Origin: CAYMJA01 sp964391095
Lineage (GTDB): Bacteria; Patescibacteriota; Minisyncoccia; Minisyncoccales; GWA2-38-27
NCBI GenBank assembly: GCA_964391095.1
Contig: CAYMJA010000001.1
Coordinates: 1-64,000 of the forward strand
Direction of reading: 5' to 3'
DNA: 64,000 bases
Under the pieces are notes generated by a model. That model saw only the letters and a program-made list of their open reading frames with translations. It searched no databases and was not told where the DNA came from. The translations under genes and the position numbers were made by a program. Positions 23,128 to 30,849 of this stretch are shown here, piece by piece; position 1 is the first letter of the stretch, and each line of letters starts with the position of its first letter.

Positions 23128-23555
23128 AAATGCTTCTCTATTTCTATGCCCATATTCTTCGCTGTCCCTTCAATTATTTTCATTGCTTGTTCAATATCCT
23201 TAGTATTCAAATCTGGCATTTTCTTTTGGGCAATTTCTTTTAATTGGGCTTTGGTAATTTTAGCAACTTTAGTTTTATTTGGCACACCCGAACCCTTTTC
23301 AATCCCAGCTGCCTTTTTTAAAAGTTCAGATGCAAGGGGTTGTTTTATTCTAAATTCATAACTGTTGTCCTCATAAATTGTAATTACTACTGAAACAGTA
23401 AAACCTGATTGATTTTTTGTCATGTCATTAAACTCCTGGCAAAACTTAGCAATATTTATTCCATATTGAGCTAAAGTCGGCCCAACTGGTGGAGCTGGAG
23501 TGGCTTTACCTGCCGGGATTTGAAGTTTTACAATAGCTTTAATTTTTTTAGGCAT
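23124..23555 (-). CDS. rplK: 50S ribosomal protein uL11
   Basis: A 143-residue protein of the GTPase-associated centre. MPKKIKAIVKLQIPAGKATPAPPVGPTLAQ is the canonical N-terminal domain and the C-terminal rRNA-binding domain ends KIIEGTAKNMGIE. Length is normal. It follows nusG, as in most bacteria, but rplA (uL1) does not follow it. A small hairpin (GTGACTTCGTCAC, near 23565) lies in the nusG-rplK gap. Confidence 0.97.
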   Translation of the reverse strand: MPKKIKAIVKLQIPAGKATPAPPVGPTLAQYGINIAKFCQEFNDMTKNQSGFTVSVVITIYEDNSYEFRIKQPLASELLKKAAGIEKGSGVPNKTKVAKITKAQLKEIAQKKMPDLNTKDIEQAMKIIEGTAKNMGIEIEKHL

Positions 23556-23635
23556 GTTATTGTGACTTCGTCACATAATTACTTCGTTCGGTTGAAGAAT
23601 GAAAGCAATCTTTCCTTCTTCTCCCTCACTTGTAA

Positions 23636-24181
23636 TTATAGTTTCTTTATCTGTAATGAGTCCAACTCTATGGGCGTATCTCTACCAAACATATTTATTA
23701 ATACTTTCAATTTTCCTCTTCCTTCATCTATTTTTGAAACTTTTCCATCAAAATCTTTAAAGGGGCCGTCAATAATTTTTACGCTATCTCCTACTTTAAC
23801 CTCAATTTTATATTGAGGCGTTTCCACTTCCACTATTTTCTTCAAGGTCTCAATTTCTTTTCCTGAAACCGGCACTGGTGTAGTCCCTACCCCGACAAAA
23901 CCAGTTACATTGGGAGTGTTTCTGACAATATACCAAGAATCATCAGTTACAATCATTTCAACTAAAACGTAACCAGGATAAATCTTTTCTTCGACCACTT
24001 TTCTTTTGCCATTCTTAATCTTAATTTTTTTCTCTTTTGGTACTAAAACGTTAAAAATCTTATCTCCCATATCAAGAGATTCAACCCTTTGCTTTAGGTT
24101 TTTGGCAACTGCATCTTCATATCCGGAGTAAGTATGGATGACATACCAATTTTTTTGCTGAGGTAAACGTTGCTTAGGCAT
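23636..24181 (-). CDS. nusG: transcription elongation factor NusG
   Basis: A 181-residue elongation and antitermination factor. NGN domain: WYVIHTYSGYEDAVAKNLKQR and VPKEKKIKIKNGKRKVVEEKIYPGYVLVEM; then WYIVRNTPNVTGFVG. KOW domain at about 125-181 (GDSVKIIDGPFKDFDGKV). Length matches. It is downstream of secE with a 71-base repeat-filled gap. Confidence 0.97.
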   Translation of the reverse strand: MPKQRLPQQKNWYVIHTYSGYEDAVAKNLKQRVESLDMGDKIFNVLVPKEKKIKIKNGKRKVVEEKIYPGYVLVEMIVTDDSWYIVRNTPNVTGFVGVGTTPVPVSGKEIETLKKIVEVETPQYKIEVKVGDSVKIIDGPFKDFDGKVSKIDEGRGKLKVLINMFGRDTPIELDSLQIKKL

Positions 24182-24195
24182 ACGAACGAAGTGAG

Positions 24196-24247
24196 CACCC
24201 CGCTCTCTAAGCTAAATGAATTTTACATACGCCTAGAGGGCAGGGTT
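24196..24247. repeat. CCCCGCCCTCTA-family palindrome, copy in secE-nusG gap
   Basis: Arms CCCCGCTCTCTA and TAGAGGGCAGGG with two mismatches around a loop containing TAAATGAA. Related copies are at 40931-40976 and 62318-62371. Confidence 0.7.
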
Positions 24248-24252
24248 ATTCT

Positions 24253-24453
24253 TTACAGAATAAATTTATTCAATATTGTTGTAAAAATGAAATCACAGGC
24301 ACCTAAAAATGCGGCTACCCCTAGAGAAACTCCAATAACAATTGAAGTATATTTTATAGTCTCCTGTCTTGTCGGCCAGTTAACTTTTTTCATTTCCAAC
24401 TTAACTTCTTTGAAGAAGGTACTAATTTTTTTTGGGAGATTACTAATTTTCAT
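24253..24453 (-). CDS. secE: preprotein translocase subunit SecE
   Basis: A 66-residue minimal SecE with the conserved amphipathic motif FFKEVKLEMKKVNWPTRQETIKY and one transmembrane helix at about 37-60. It is an essential partner of SecY. It is the first gene of the secE-nusG-rplK-deaminase-tmk run and has a consensus promoter just upstream. Confidence 0.93.
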   Translation of the reverse strand: MKISNLPKKISTFFKEVKLEMKKVNWPTRQETIKYTSIVIGVSLGVAAFLGACDFIFTTILNKFIL

Positions 24454-24494
24454 AATATAGACCCCTCGGCCATTATCTGGCCTACGAGAGTCGA

Positions 24495-24523
24495 ATAATA
24501 GCCAAAAAGAATCTAAATGTCAA
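24495..24523 (-). promoter_or_regulatory. promoter of the secE operon
   Basis: TTGACA, 17-nt spacer, TATTAT on the minus strand. The -35 overlaps the edge of the palindromic element at 24523-24608 and is preceded by GGG. Confidence 0.78.
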
Positions 24524-24608
24524 CCCTTCACCTTTCGGTAGTCATTTAGCATGAAATCAAACTCTATCTATTCCTTCATACAGTAAACATTCCCGAAAGG
24601 TGAAGGGT
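24523..24608. repeat. CCTTCACC-family element after gyrB
   Basis: 16-bp perfect arms (ACCCTTCACCTTTCGG and complement) around 54 nt. It lies between gyrB and the secE promoter and could form a transcription barrier, but no T tract follows. Confidence 0.85.
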
Positions 24609-24615
24609 CAAGATA

Positions 24616-26646
24616 TTATATATCAAGGTTTTTTACTTTTTTGGCATAGGTCTGGATAAATCTCTTCCTTGGCAACACCTCCTCGCCCATTAAAACATCA
24701 AAAATTCTGTCTGCTTCTTGAGCGTCTTCGATTTCAATTCTTAATAAAATACGATTCTCTGGATTCATAGTGGTTTCCCATAACTCTCCGCTATTCATTT
24801 CTCCCAAGCCCTTATAGCGCTGAATAGAAGGGATACCTCTTTTTTCTTTTTTGAGGAAAGCTAAAATTTTCTCTTTCTCCTCTTCGGTATAAGCATACTC
24901 TATCTTCTTTCCTGTTTGAATTTTATAAAGAGGTGGCTGAGCAATGTAAAGATAGCCATTCTCAATTATTGGTTTAAAATAACGATAAAAAAGCGTTAAA
25001 AGAAGCGTCCGAATATGATTTCCGTCCGAGTCCGCATCTGCCATAATAACAATTTGATGGTATCTTAGCTTATCCAAGTTAAAATCTTCAACAATAGCTG
25101 TACCTAAAGCAATAATTAAAGCCCTAATTTCTTTTGAGGATAAAATTTTATCTATCCTAGCCCTCTCAACATTTAAAATCTTCCCTCGCAAAGGCAAAAT
25201 TGCCTGAAACTTTCTATCTCTGGCTTGTTTTGAACTTCCTCCAGCACTCTCCCCTTCCACGATATAAAGTTCAGATTCCTCGGGCTTTCTTGAGATACAA
25301 TCAGCTAATTTTCCCGGTAAAGCAAGTCCCTCTAAAACCCCTTTTCTTAAAACTGTCTCTCTGGCTGCTCTAGCCGCTTTTCTGGCTGTAGCAGATAAAA
25401 GACATTTTTCAATAATGGCTTTGGCGTCTTGGGGATTTCTTTCTAAAAAATCAGTTAAGTGTTCAGAAATAATTTGGTCTACCACTATTTTAGCTTCAGG
25501 ATTCCCTAATTTTGCTTTGGTCTGTCCCTCAAACTGAGGCTCCCTTATTCTGACTGAAACAATTCCAGTTAAGCCCTCCTTTATATCTGCTCCTGATAAA
25601 TTTTCATCTGATTCTTTAAGAAAATCATTTTTTCGAGCATAGTCATTAAAGGTTCGAGTTAAAGCAGTCCTAAATCCAGTTAAGTGAGTACCCCCTTCTC
25701 CAGTGTAAATATTATTAGCAAAGCTTTCTTCATAGCACTCATATTCTTGAGTATACTGAAGGGCAGCTTCAACAACTATCCCGTTTCGCTCTCCGGAGCA
25801 ATAAAAAACATTCGGGTGACGGGGAGTAGAGTTGTGAATTAAATATTTAACATAAGAAGATAGTCCGCCTTCAAAATAAAAACTATAACTTGTCTTTTCT
25901 TTTTCCTCGCCCGCAACGCTTTGCCCGCCAGACACGCTGACGCGATTCATGTGGGCTGGCGTAGCAAGGCGGGCAGGTCTTTCGTCTTTAAAGGTTATTC
26001 TAATTCCTTTAGTCAAATATGCCTGTTGGCGTAGATGACTCAAAATTCTCTTTGCATCAAACTTAATCTCTTTAAAAATTTCAGTATCTGGCTCAAAGAG
26101 AACAGTCGTTCCGGTCTGTCGACAGTGATCTACTTTTTTAACCTTTGTTTTAGCTTTCCCTTTTGAATATTCTTGACTATATCTAATTCCTCCCCGACAA
26201 ACCCCGACCTTCATATATTTAGATAAAGCACAAACAACCGAAACTCCTACTCCATGTAAACCGCCGGCTACCTGATAGGCCTTTCCTCCAAACTTTGCTC
26301 CGGCATGGAGGGTGGTCATTACTGTTTCTAAGGCTGATTTTTTTGTAACAGGATGTTTTTCTACCGGGATTCCCCTGCCATCGTCAACCGTTTTAACTCT
26401 ATTTCCTGACAGGAGAGAGACTTCGATGTTTTTTGCATAACCAGCCAGGCATTCGTCTAAAGAATTATCCACGCATTCCCAGATTAAGTGATGCAAGCCA
26501 TCAGGACCAGTTGAACCAATATACATCGCCGGACGCTTTCTAACCGGCTCCAATCCTTTTAAAACATAAATATCCTTAGCCGTGTAAGTCACGTCCTTGC
26601 TTTTAGCTCTTTTTTTTGATTTTTGGGATATTTTTTTATAAACCAT
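24616..26646 (-). CDS. gyrB: DNA gyrase subunit B
   Basis: A 676-residue type II topoisomerase ATPase subunit. GHKL domain: RPAMYIGSTGPDGLHHLIWE, DDGRGIP, LHAGAKFGGKAYQVAGGLHGVG. TOPRIM: EGESAGGSSKQARDR, with DADSDGNH. QRYKGLGEMN near the end supports GyrB/ParE. Gyrase is preferred over ParE only on length and context. Residues of about 223-246 (RPARLATPAHMNRVSVSGG and on) are encoded by a GC-rich palindrome and have no counterpart in relatives, where the ITFKDER strand leads directly to the SYSFYFEGG strand. pheT ends four bases upstream. Confidence 0.94.
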   Translation of the reverse strand: MVYKKISQKSKKRAKSKDVTYTAKDIYVLKGLEPVRKRPAMYIGSTGPDGLHHLIWECVDNSLDECLAGYAKNIEVSLLSGNRVKTVDDGRGIPVEKHPVTKKSALETVMTTLHAGAKFGGKAYQVAGGLHGVGVSVVCALSKYMKVGVCRGGIRYSQEYSKGKAKTKVKKVDHCRQTGTTVLFEPDTEIFKEIKFDAKRILSHLRQQAYLTKGIRITFKDERPARLATPAHMNRVSVSGGQSVAGEEKEKTSYSFYFEGGLSSYVKYLIHNSTPRHPNVFYCSGERNGIVVEAALQYTQEYECYEESFANNIYTGEGGTHLTGFRTALTRTFNDYARKNDFLKESDENLSGADIKEGLTGIVSVRIREPQFEGQTKAKLGNPEAKIVVDQIISEHLTDFLERNPQDAKAIIEKCLLSATARKAARAARETVLRKGVLEGLALPGKLADCISRKPEESELYIVEGESAGGSSKQARDRKFQAILPLRGKILNVERARIDKILSSKEIRALIIALGTAIVEDFNLDKLRYHQIVIMADADSDGNHIRTLLLTLFYRYFKPIIENGYLYIAQPPLYKIQTGKKIEYAYTEEEKEKILAFLKKEKRGIPSIQRYKGLGEMNSGELWETTMNPENRILLRIEIEDAQEADRIFDVLMGEEVLPRKRFIQTYAKKVKNLDI
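25907..25978. repeat. in-frame palindromic element in gyrB
   Basis: Nested arms GCCCGC/GCGGGC and GCCAG/CTGGC; the left end CGCCCGCAACGCTTTGC matches the miaA and rpsD elements. It adds about 24 codons without breaking the frame. Confidence 0.85.
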
Positions 26647-26650
26647 AATA

Positions 26651-28819
26651 TTATTTTCTTACTTCCCATTCGGGATTTTCCTCTAAAACTTTGATTATTT
26701 TTTGTTGAATTTTATCAATCTCTCCTGACTTAAGTGTTCTGTCTTCTGCCTGATAAATTATATGAAAAGCCAAATTCTTTTTTCCCCGGGGAAGTTCTTC
26801 CCCTTCATAAATATCAAAAAGGTCAACGTCTCTAACCAAGGAACCGCTGATACTTCCAATTTTGTTTAAAACCTCTACAACTTTAACACCTCTCGGCACT
26901 AACACCGCCAAATCTCGAACCGCTGCTGGATACTGAGAAATTGGTTGATACTCATGTTCTTCAGAACAAAGATTTGCTATTCTCTCAAAATCTAAATCAA
27001 ATAAAACTATTTTTCCTTTAATGTCTAAATCTTTTAAAATGCTGGGAGAAATTTCGCCTAAAAATCCAATTTCTTCCTGGCTAATTTTAATCTCCGCACA
27101 TTTTTTTGGCTGCCAAATTGTTAATTTACTTTGCTCTGGAGACGGCTGATAGGAATCATACCAAATATCAGAAATGCCGAGTTTATTAAATAAAGAGTCA
27201 ATTGTCCCTTTTAAGCAATAAAATTCATCTGCCTTAGAAGATATTCTCTTGGAAGCCAATCCGCCGCTTAGCATTTTTTTTTCTAAAACTTTTCTCCTTT
27301 TTTGGTCTTTTAGGAAAATTTTTCCCAGTTCAAATATTTGAATTTTATCATAACCCGCCTGCCATCGCCTGCGGCTCAGGCTACTGACGGGCAGGTATTT
27401 GAAATTGCTTTTTATGTTCTTCAGCAGGTTGAGAACTAAACTTGGTCTTAAATATCTAAATTCCTTGCTGGTTGGATTCTCTATTTCAACTATTTCGCTG
27501 TCTTTGTATCTAAAAATTTTAGCTTCCTTTCCACCGATAAAAGAATAATTATAAACTTCTGTAAATCCGAGCTCTTTCAAAATATTTTTTATTATATTCT
27601 CCCAAAAAATTTGGAAATTTCTTTTTGGAGGAATTAAAGAAACAATAGGAAAAAAAGCCGGAATTTTCTGATAGCCATATATCCTACCAATTTCTTCAAT
27701 TAAATCCTCGGGAAGAGAAATATCTAATCTAAAAGTCGGTACCTCCACTGTTAAAAATGGATGTTTTTCTTTTACGATTTTGAAGCCTAATCTTGTTAAG
27801 ACCTCTTTAGCTTCTTCCCTTTCTATTTTTACTCCTAAAAGCTTTGTAAGATAAATATAACTTAGAGTGATTTTCTTGGGCAATACTTTTTTAGGATAAA
27901 AATCAACTAATCCTGAAGTAATTTTCCCTCTGGCTTCTTTTTGGATTAAATCAGCCGCCCGATTAATTGCTATTTCTGTCAAATTAGGGTCAATCCCATG
28001 TTCAAACCGCCAGGAGGCGTCGGTTTTTAAATCTAATATCTTAGAACCTTTCCGAACAACTCTGGAATTAAAGTTTGCTGATTCCAATACAACGGTTCTG
28101 GTTTTTTTATCTATTTCAGCTTTTTTTCCTCCCTTTATTCCGGCTATAGCTAAGGGCTCTTTTGAATCAGCAATTACTAAAATATCTTCATCTAAATTAT
28201 ATTTCTCATTATCTAAAGTAATAATTTTCTCTCCTTTTTTAGTCCTTCTAACAATTATTGTTTTGATTTTTGGATTTTGGATTTTGGATTTGTTTGGGAT
28301 TTGGGATTTGGGATTTGGGATTTTCATGCCTGAGATCTTATCGAGATCGAAGGCATGTAGGGGCTGTCCAGTTTCCAACATTACATAATTTGCGATATCT
28401 ACAATATTATTAATCGGCCTTAATCCGCAAACTTTTAATCTCTTTTGAATCCATTTTGGGGAGAAGCCAACTTTTACATTTGTAATCACTCTGGCAGTAT
28501 AACGGGAACAATCTGTTTTGTCTTTAACCTCTATCTTAATAAAATCTTTGGTTCTTAATTTTTTATCTTCCTTGAGTTTCAAGTTTTGGGTTTTAAGTTT
28601 TAAACTCATAAGCGCGGCACACTCACGAGCAATGCCTAAATGAGAAAAACAATCGGGTCCGCGATTTGGTAAGACATCAATATCTAAAACATAATCTTTA
28701 CTCGCTCTTTTAACTCCTGCCACTTCAAAACTGTGCATAGTCAAAAGCTCAGTCAGTTTTTCTGGCTTAGGCAATTTTTTTTGAAAAAACGATTGTAGCC
28801 AATTATAAGAAAAAACCAT
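26651..28819 (-). CDS. pheT: phenylalanyl-tRNA synthetase beta subunit with inserts
   Basis: A 722-residue beta chain. The EMAP-like tRNA-binding domain is absent: the N-terminal VFSYNWLQSFF domain passes directly to VLDIDVLPNRGPDC. B3/B4 editing, B5, core (SRYTARVI; TDASWRFEHGIDP; EVPTFRLDISLPEDLIEEIGRIYGY) and the C-terminal FDX-ACB domain are present. Three in-frame repeat insertions are seen: about 70-88 (LKLKTQNLKLK), 165-187 (PNPKSQIPNKSKIQNPK) and 475-488 (VSSLSRRRWQAG). It is downstream of pheS by 35 bases, with a small hairpin in the gap. Confidence 0.95.
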   Translation of the reverse strand: MVFSYNWLQSFFQKKLPKPEKLTELLTMHSFEVAGVKRASKDYVLDIDVLPNRGPDCFSHLGIARECAALMSLKLKTQNLKLKEDKKLRTKDFIKIEVKDKTDCSRYTARVITNVKVGFSPKWIQKRLKVCGLRPINNIVDIANYVMLETGQPLHAFDLDKISGMKIPNPKSQIPNKSKIQNPKIKTIIVRRTKKGEKIITLDNEKYNLDEDILVIADSKEPLAIAGIKGGKKAEIDKKTRTVVLESANFNSRVVRKGSKILDLKTDASWRFEHGIDPNLTEIAINRAADLIQKEARGKITSGLVDFYPKKVLPKKITLSYIYLTKLLGVKIEREEAKEVLTRLGFKIVKEKHPFLTVEVPTFRLDISLPEDLIEEIGRIYGYQKIPAFFPIVSLIPPKRNFQIFWENIIKNILKELGFTEVYNYSFIGGKEAKIFRYKDSEIVEIENPTSKEFRYLRPSLVLNLLKNIKSNFKYLPVSSLSRRRWQAGYDKIQIFELGKIFLKDQKRRKVLEKKMLSGGLASKRISSKADEFYCLKGTIDSLFNKLGISDIWYDSYQPSPEQSKLTIWQPKKCAEIKISQEEIGFLGEISPSILKDLDIKGKIVLFDLDFERIANLCSEEHEYQPISQYPAAVRDLAVLVPRGVKVVEVLNKIGSISGSLVRDVDLFDIYEGEELPRGKKNLAFHIIYQAEDRTLKSGEIDKIQQKIIKVLEENPEWEVRK
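27354..27396. repeat. in-frame GC-rich palindrome in pheT
   Basis: Nested arms CCTGCC/GGCAGG and GCCTG/CAGGC. It encodes about 14 residues rich in Ser and Arg. Confidence 0.82.
28260..28326. repeat. CCCAAAT phrase repeat in pheT
   Basis: Consecutive GGGATTT units pass into GGATTTT units (plus strand), translated as Ile-Pro-Asn and Lys-Ser repeats. A shorter relative lies in gatA at 32058-32090. Confidence 0.8.
28555..28612. repeat. AAAACTTAAAAC phrase repeat in pheT
   Basis: In-frame near-tandem units translated LKLKTQNLKLK, the same phrase as in miaB. Confidence 0.7.
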
Positions 28820-28854
28820 AACTACTAATCAGCGCGGGAACGGTTCTCGCACTA

Positions 28855-29883
28855 TTAAAACTGTTCTAAAAATCGCAAATCCCCTGAATAAAATAGTCGA
28901 ATGTCATTGATTTTATATTTCATCATAGCTAATCTATCCATTCCTATTCCAAAAGCAAATCCGGGCCAATTTTTAGGATTTATCCCAGCTGCTTTTAAAA
29001 CGTTCGGATGGACCATTCCTGCTCCCATTAATTCTACCCAACCAGTTTGGGCACAAACTTTACAGCCCCTGCCTTTGCAAACCAAACAGCCTATATCTAC
29101 TTCAAAACTTGGTTCGGTAAAAGGGAAAAAGCTGGGTCTCAAACGAATCTTAACTTCCTTCTCAAAAAATCTGGAAAAGAATTCTTCAATAATTGCTTTA
29201 AAGTTGGCTGCTGAAATATCTTTTCCGAGCATCAATCCTTCTAATTGATAAAAATTAATTTCATGAGAAGCATCAGTTGCTTCGTGACGAAAAATCCGTC
29301 CCGGAACAATCATCCTTAAAGGAGGATTGTTCTTTTCCATATATCTTATCTGAACCGGGCTTGTATGGGTCCGTAATAATAACTTTTGACTTTGTGGCTC
29401 TTTGAGCCACAAAGTATCCCAGACATCTCGAGCCGGATGGTCTTTGGGAATGTTTAAGGCGTCAAAATTATACCATTCATTTTCAACTTCCGGTCCCTCA
29501 ATTACTGAAAAACCCATTGCCTCAAAAATTTCCTCAGTTTTTCTTTTGATTAAAGTTAAGGGATGTAAATGACCCAGAGCAGGCTTTTTCCCGGGAACCG
29601 TAACATCAAGCCACTCTTTTGGAAACTTGGAACTCGAAGATTGGAACTTTTCTCTCCCCACCCTAACAGTTTTCTCTATATCTTGTTTAATTTGGTTTGC
29701 CAATTCTCCTCTTTTTTTTCTTTCTTTCTCTGGAAGATCTTTCAAAGACCGTAAAATCTGAGTAATTTCACCTTTTTTACCTAAATATTTCTTAAAGATT
29801 TCATCCAGTTCCTTTAAATCTTTTGCCCTTTTTACCCTTTTCTCAATCTCAATTTTAAGATTTTCTAAATTAATTTTTGTCAT
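28855..29883 (-). CDS. pheS: phenylalanyl-tRNA synthetase alpha subunit
   Basis: A 342-residue catalytic chain. Coiled-coil N-terminus, then GHLHPLTLI, the class II motif 2 region (RTHTSPVQIRYM; GRIFRHEATDASHEINFYQLEG) and motif 3 (GFAFGIGMDRLAMMKY). FTEPSFEVDIGC leads to a cysteine cluster (CLVCKGRGCKVCAQTGW). At about 75-88 a Ser-rich stretch (KFQSSSSKFPKEW) derives from a phrase repeat. It precedes pheT, as is usual. Confidence 0.96.
   Translation of the reverse strand: MTKINLENLKIEIEKRVKRAKDLKELDEIFKKYLGKKGEITQILRSLKDLPEKERKKRGELANQIKQDIEKTVRVGREKFQSSSSKFPKEWLDVTVPGKKPALGHLHPLTLIKRKTEEIFEAMGFSVIEGPEVENEWYNFDALNIPKDHPARDVWDTLWLKEPQSQKLLLRTHTSPVQIRYMEKNNPPLRMIVPGRIFRHEATDASHEINFYQLEGLMLGKDISAANFKAIIEEFFSRFFEKEVKIRLRPSFFPFTEPSFEVDIGCLVCKGRGCKVCAQTGWVELMGAGMVHPNVLKAAGINPKNWPGFAFGIGMDRLAMMKYKINDIRLFYSGDLRFLEQF
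29615..29652. repeat. GGAACTT phrase repeat in pheS
   Basis: Two near copies of TTGGAACT around a CGAAGA spacer, in frame. Only two units, so modest support. Confidence 0.45.
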
Positions 29884-29971
29884 GCTTAATTATTTCATTT
29901 TACCTTATTCCTAAACTAAAATCAACAAAAATCTGTGGGTAAAGACAAGATTAAAACTATCAGAAATAAAT

Positions 29972-30002
29972 AAAAAAATCGCTAAATATTAAAATTTAGC
30001 GA
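29972..30002 (-). terminator. terminator of the 113-residue gene
   Basis: TCGCTAAAT/ATTTAGCGA stem, 6-nt loop, then seven T on the minus strand. Confidence 0.88.
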
Positions 30003-30039
30003 CTAAGATAAAGCTCCCTTGTTATTTGTGTTACTTTCA

Positions 30040-30381
30040 CTACATCTCTACATATACCTCTTCCGATTGGAAGTTTAATCCTGCTTTGCTTGCCATCTCA
30101 AAAAAATCCTTCTTCAGTTTCGAGCGAGATGAAAATTCCGCAATCACAACTACATTTGTTGAAACACCATTTATGAATGTATCAAGGCCTACCAAGACGC
30201 GGTAACCTTTAGTTTTCATCTCCTCTATTAGGTCTCTAAAGGAAAATTTATAAGCTGAGAGATTAACTTTAGTCGGAAGATCCATATGAGGAAAATCCCT
30301 TTTCAGCTGTGATAGGTCATCTTCGGTTATTACAAGGTCACTTCCTTCCATTAACCCAAACCTTTGGTAAATCAACGACAT
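30040..30381 (-). CDS. unknown 113-residue protein
   Basis: A small soluble protein with a mixed alpha/beta pattern; start chosen at the ATG at 30381 because AAGGAGGT sits eight bases upstream (a GTG nine bases earlier is part of that ribosome-binding site). The pattern YRVLVGLDTFINGVSTNVVVIAEF looks like two beta strands. It has its own terminator, and the codon choice is less AT-biased than that of its neighbours. No family recognised. Confidence 0.8.
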   Translation of the reverse strand: MSLIYQRFGLMEGSDLVITEDDLSQLKRDFPHMDLPTKVNLSAYKFSFRDLIEEMKTKGYRVLVGLDTFINGVSTNVVVIAEFSSRSKLKKDFFEMASKAGLNFQSEEVYVEM

Positions 30382-30454
30382 TTTCTCCACCTCCTTTTCT
30401 ATTCTTTCAATGTTTTCATTTAATTTTTTAATGTGCTTAATTTATAATGCTTAA

Positions 30455-30481
30455 TTTATAATAAATTATGTAAGAAGTCAA
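30455..30481 (-). promoter_or_regulatory. possible promoter with duplicated AT-rich segment
   Basis: TTGACT and TATAAA with a short 15-nt spacer. TGCTTAATTTATAA occurs in near-tandem at 30434-30461, so the -10 region is duplicated. Confidence 0.4.
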
Positions 30482-30488
30482 ATCTTTG

Positions 30489-30562
30489 CGGGGACGATGG
30501 GACTCGAACCCACAACCACTGGATCGACAATCCAGTGCTCTAACCAATTGAGCTACGCCCCC
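30489..30562 (-). tRNA. tRNA-Asp (GTC)
   Basis: Acceptor GGGGGCG/CGTCCCC, anticodon stem CTGGA/TCCAG with loop TTGTCGA (anticodon GTC), T-loop GGGTTCGAGTCCC, discriminator G. CCA is not encoded. Confidence 0.95.
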
Positions 30563-30573
30563 TTATCTGTATA

Positions 30574-30647
30574 TGCCGGTGGTGGGACTCGAACCCAACG
30601 ACCTAATGCTTATGAAGCATCCACTCTAACCACTGAGCTACACCGGC
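30574..30647 (-). tRNA. tRNA-Met (CAT), elongator or Ile2 type
   Basis: Acceptor GCCGGTG/CACCGGC, anticodon loop TTCATAA (CAT), normal T-loop GGGTTCGAGTCCC. The perfect G1-C72 pair argues against an initiator. Elongator Met and the lysidine-modified Ile2 cannot be separated here. Confidence 0.9.
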
Positions 30648-30648
30648 G

Positions 30649-30719
30649 TTGCGGGGCCGGGATGTGCGCCCGGGTCTCGAGGTTATGGGCCTCGCAAGAT
30701 ACTACTTCTCCACCCCGCA
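30649..30719 (-). tRNA. deviant initiator-like tRNA-fMet (CAT)
   Basis: A 71-nt cloverleaf: acceptor TGCGGGG/CCCCGCA with a weak U1-A72 pair, D-stem GAGA/TCTT giving A11-U24 (an initiator trait), anticodon stem CGAGG/CCTCG with loop CCCATAA (CAT, but C33), and T-stem CCGGG/CCCGG. Odd: the T-loop reads CGCACAT instead of TTCRANY, and the seven-base D-loop AGTAGTA lacks the GG pair, so the normal elbow contacts cannot form. All stems are intact, which argues against simple decay. Confidence 0.7.
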
Positions 30720-30724
30720 ATTGT

Positions 30725-30753
30725 ATTATATTATAACACTTGGGAAAAATCAA
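30725..30753 (-). promoter_or_regulatory. promoter of the tRNA cluster
   Basis: TTGATT, 17-nt spacer, TATAAT on the minus strand, preceded by GGG. The predicted transcription start lies at the first base of the initiator-like tRNA. Confidence 0.7.
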
Positions 30754-30779
30754 CCCTGATAAAAATCTATCTAAAATAG

Positions 30780-30823
30780 GGCTATGACAAAAATCCCGCG
30801 ATCGCGGGATTTTTGTCATAGCC
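30780..30823. terminator. 44-bp perfect palindrome, likely bidirectional terminator
   Basis: Two 22-nt arms (GGCTATGACAAAAATCCCGCGA and complement in halves) with no spacer; A5 and T5 tracts flank the CCCGCGATCGCGGG core. It closes the minus-strand gene at 30850. Confidence 0.8.
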
Positions 30824-30849
30824 TCTCCTGGAATTTTAAGACAATTCTT

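Noticed and set aside
28260..28326. CRISPR-like spacing of GGGATTT units
   Set aside because: The units are contiguous and about seven bases long, with no spacers, and the segment is coding.
30649..30719. Calling the initiator-like tRNA a plain pseudogene
   Set aside because: All four stems pair well, initiator-specific features remain and a promoter is placed at its 5' end; decay would hit stems too.
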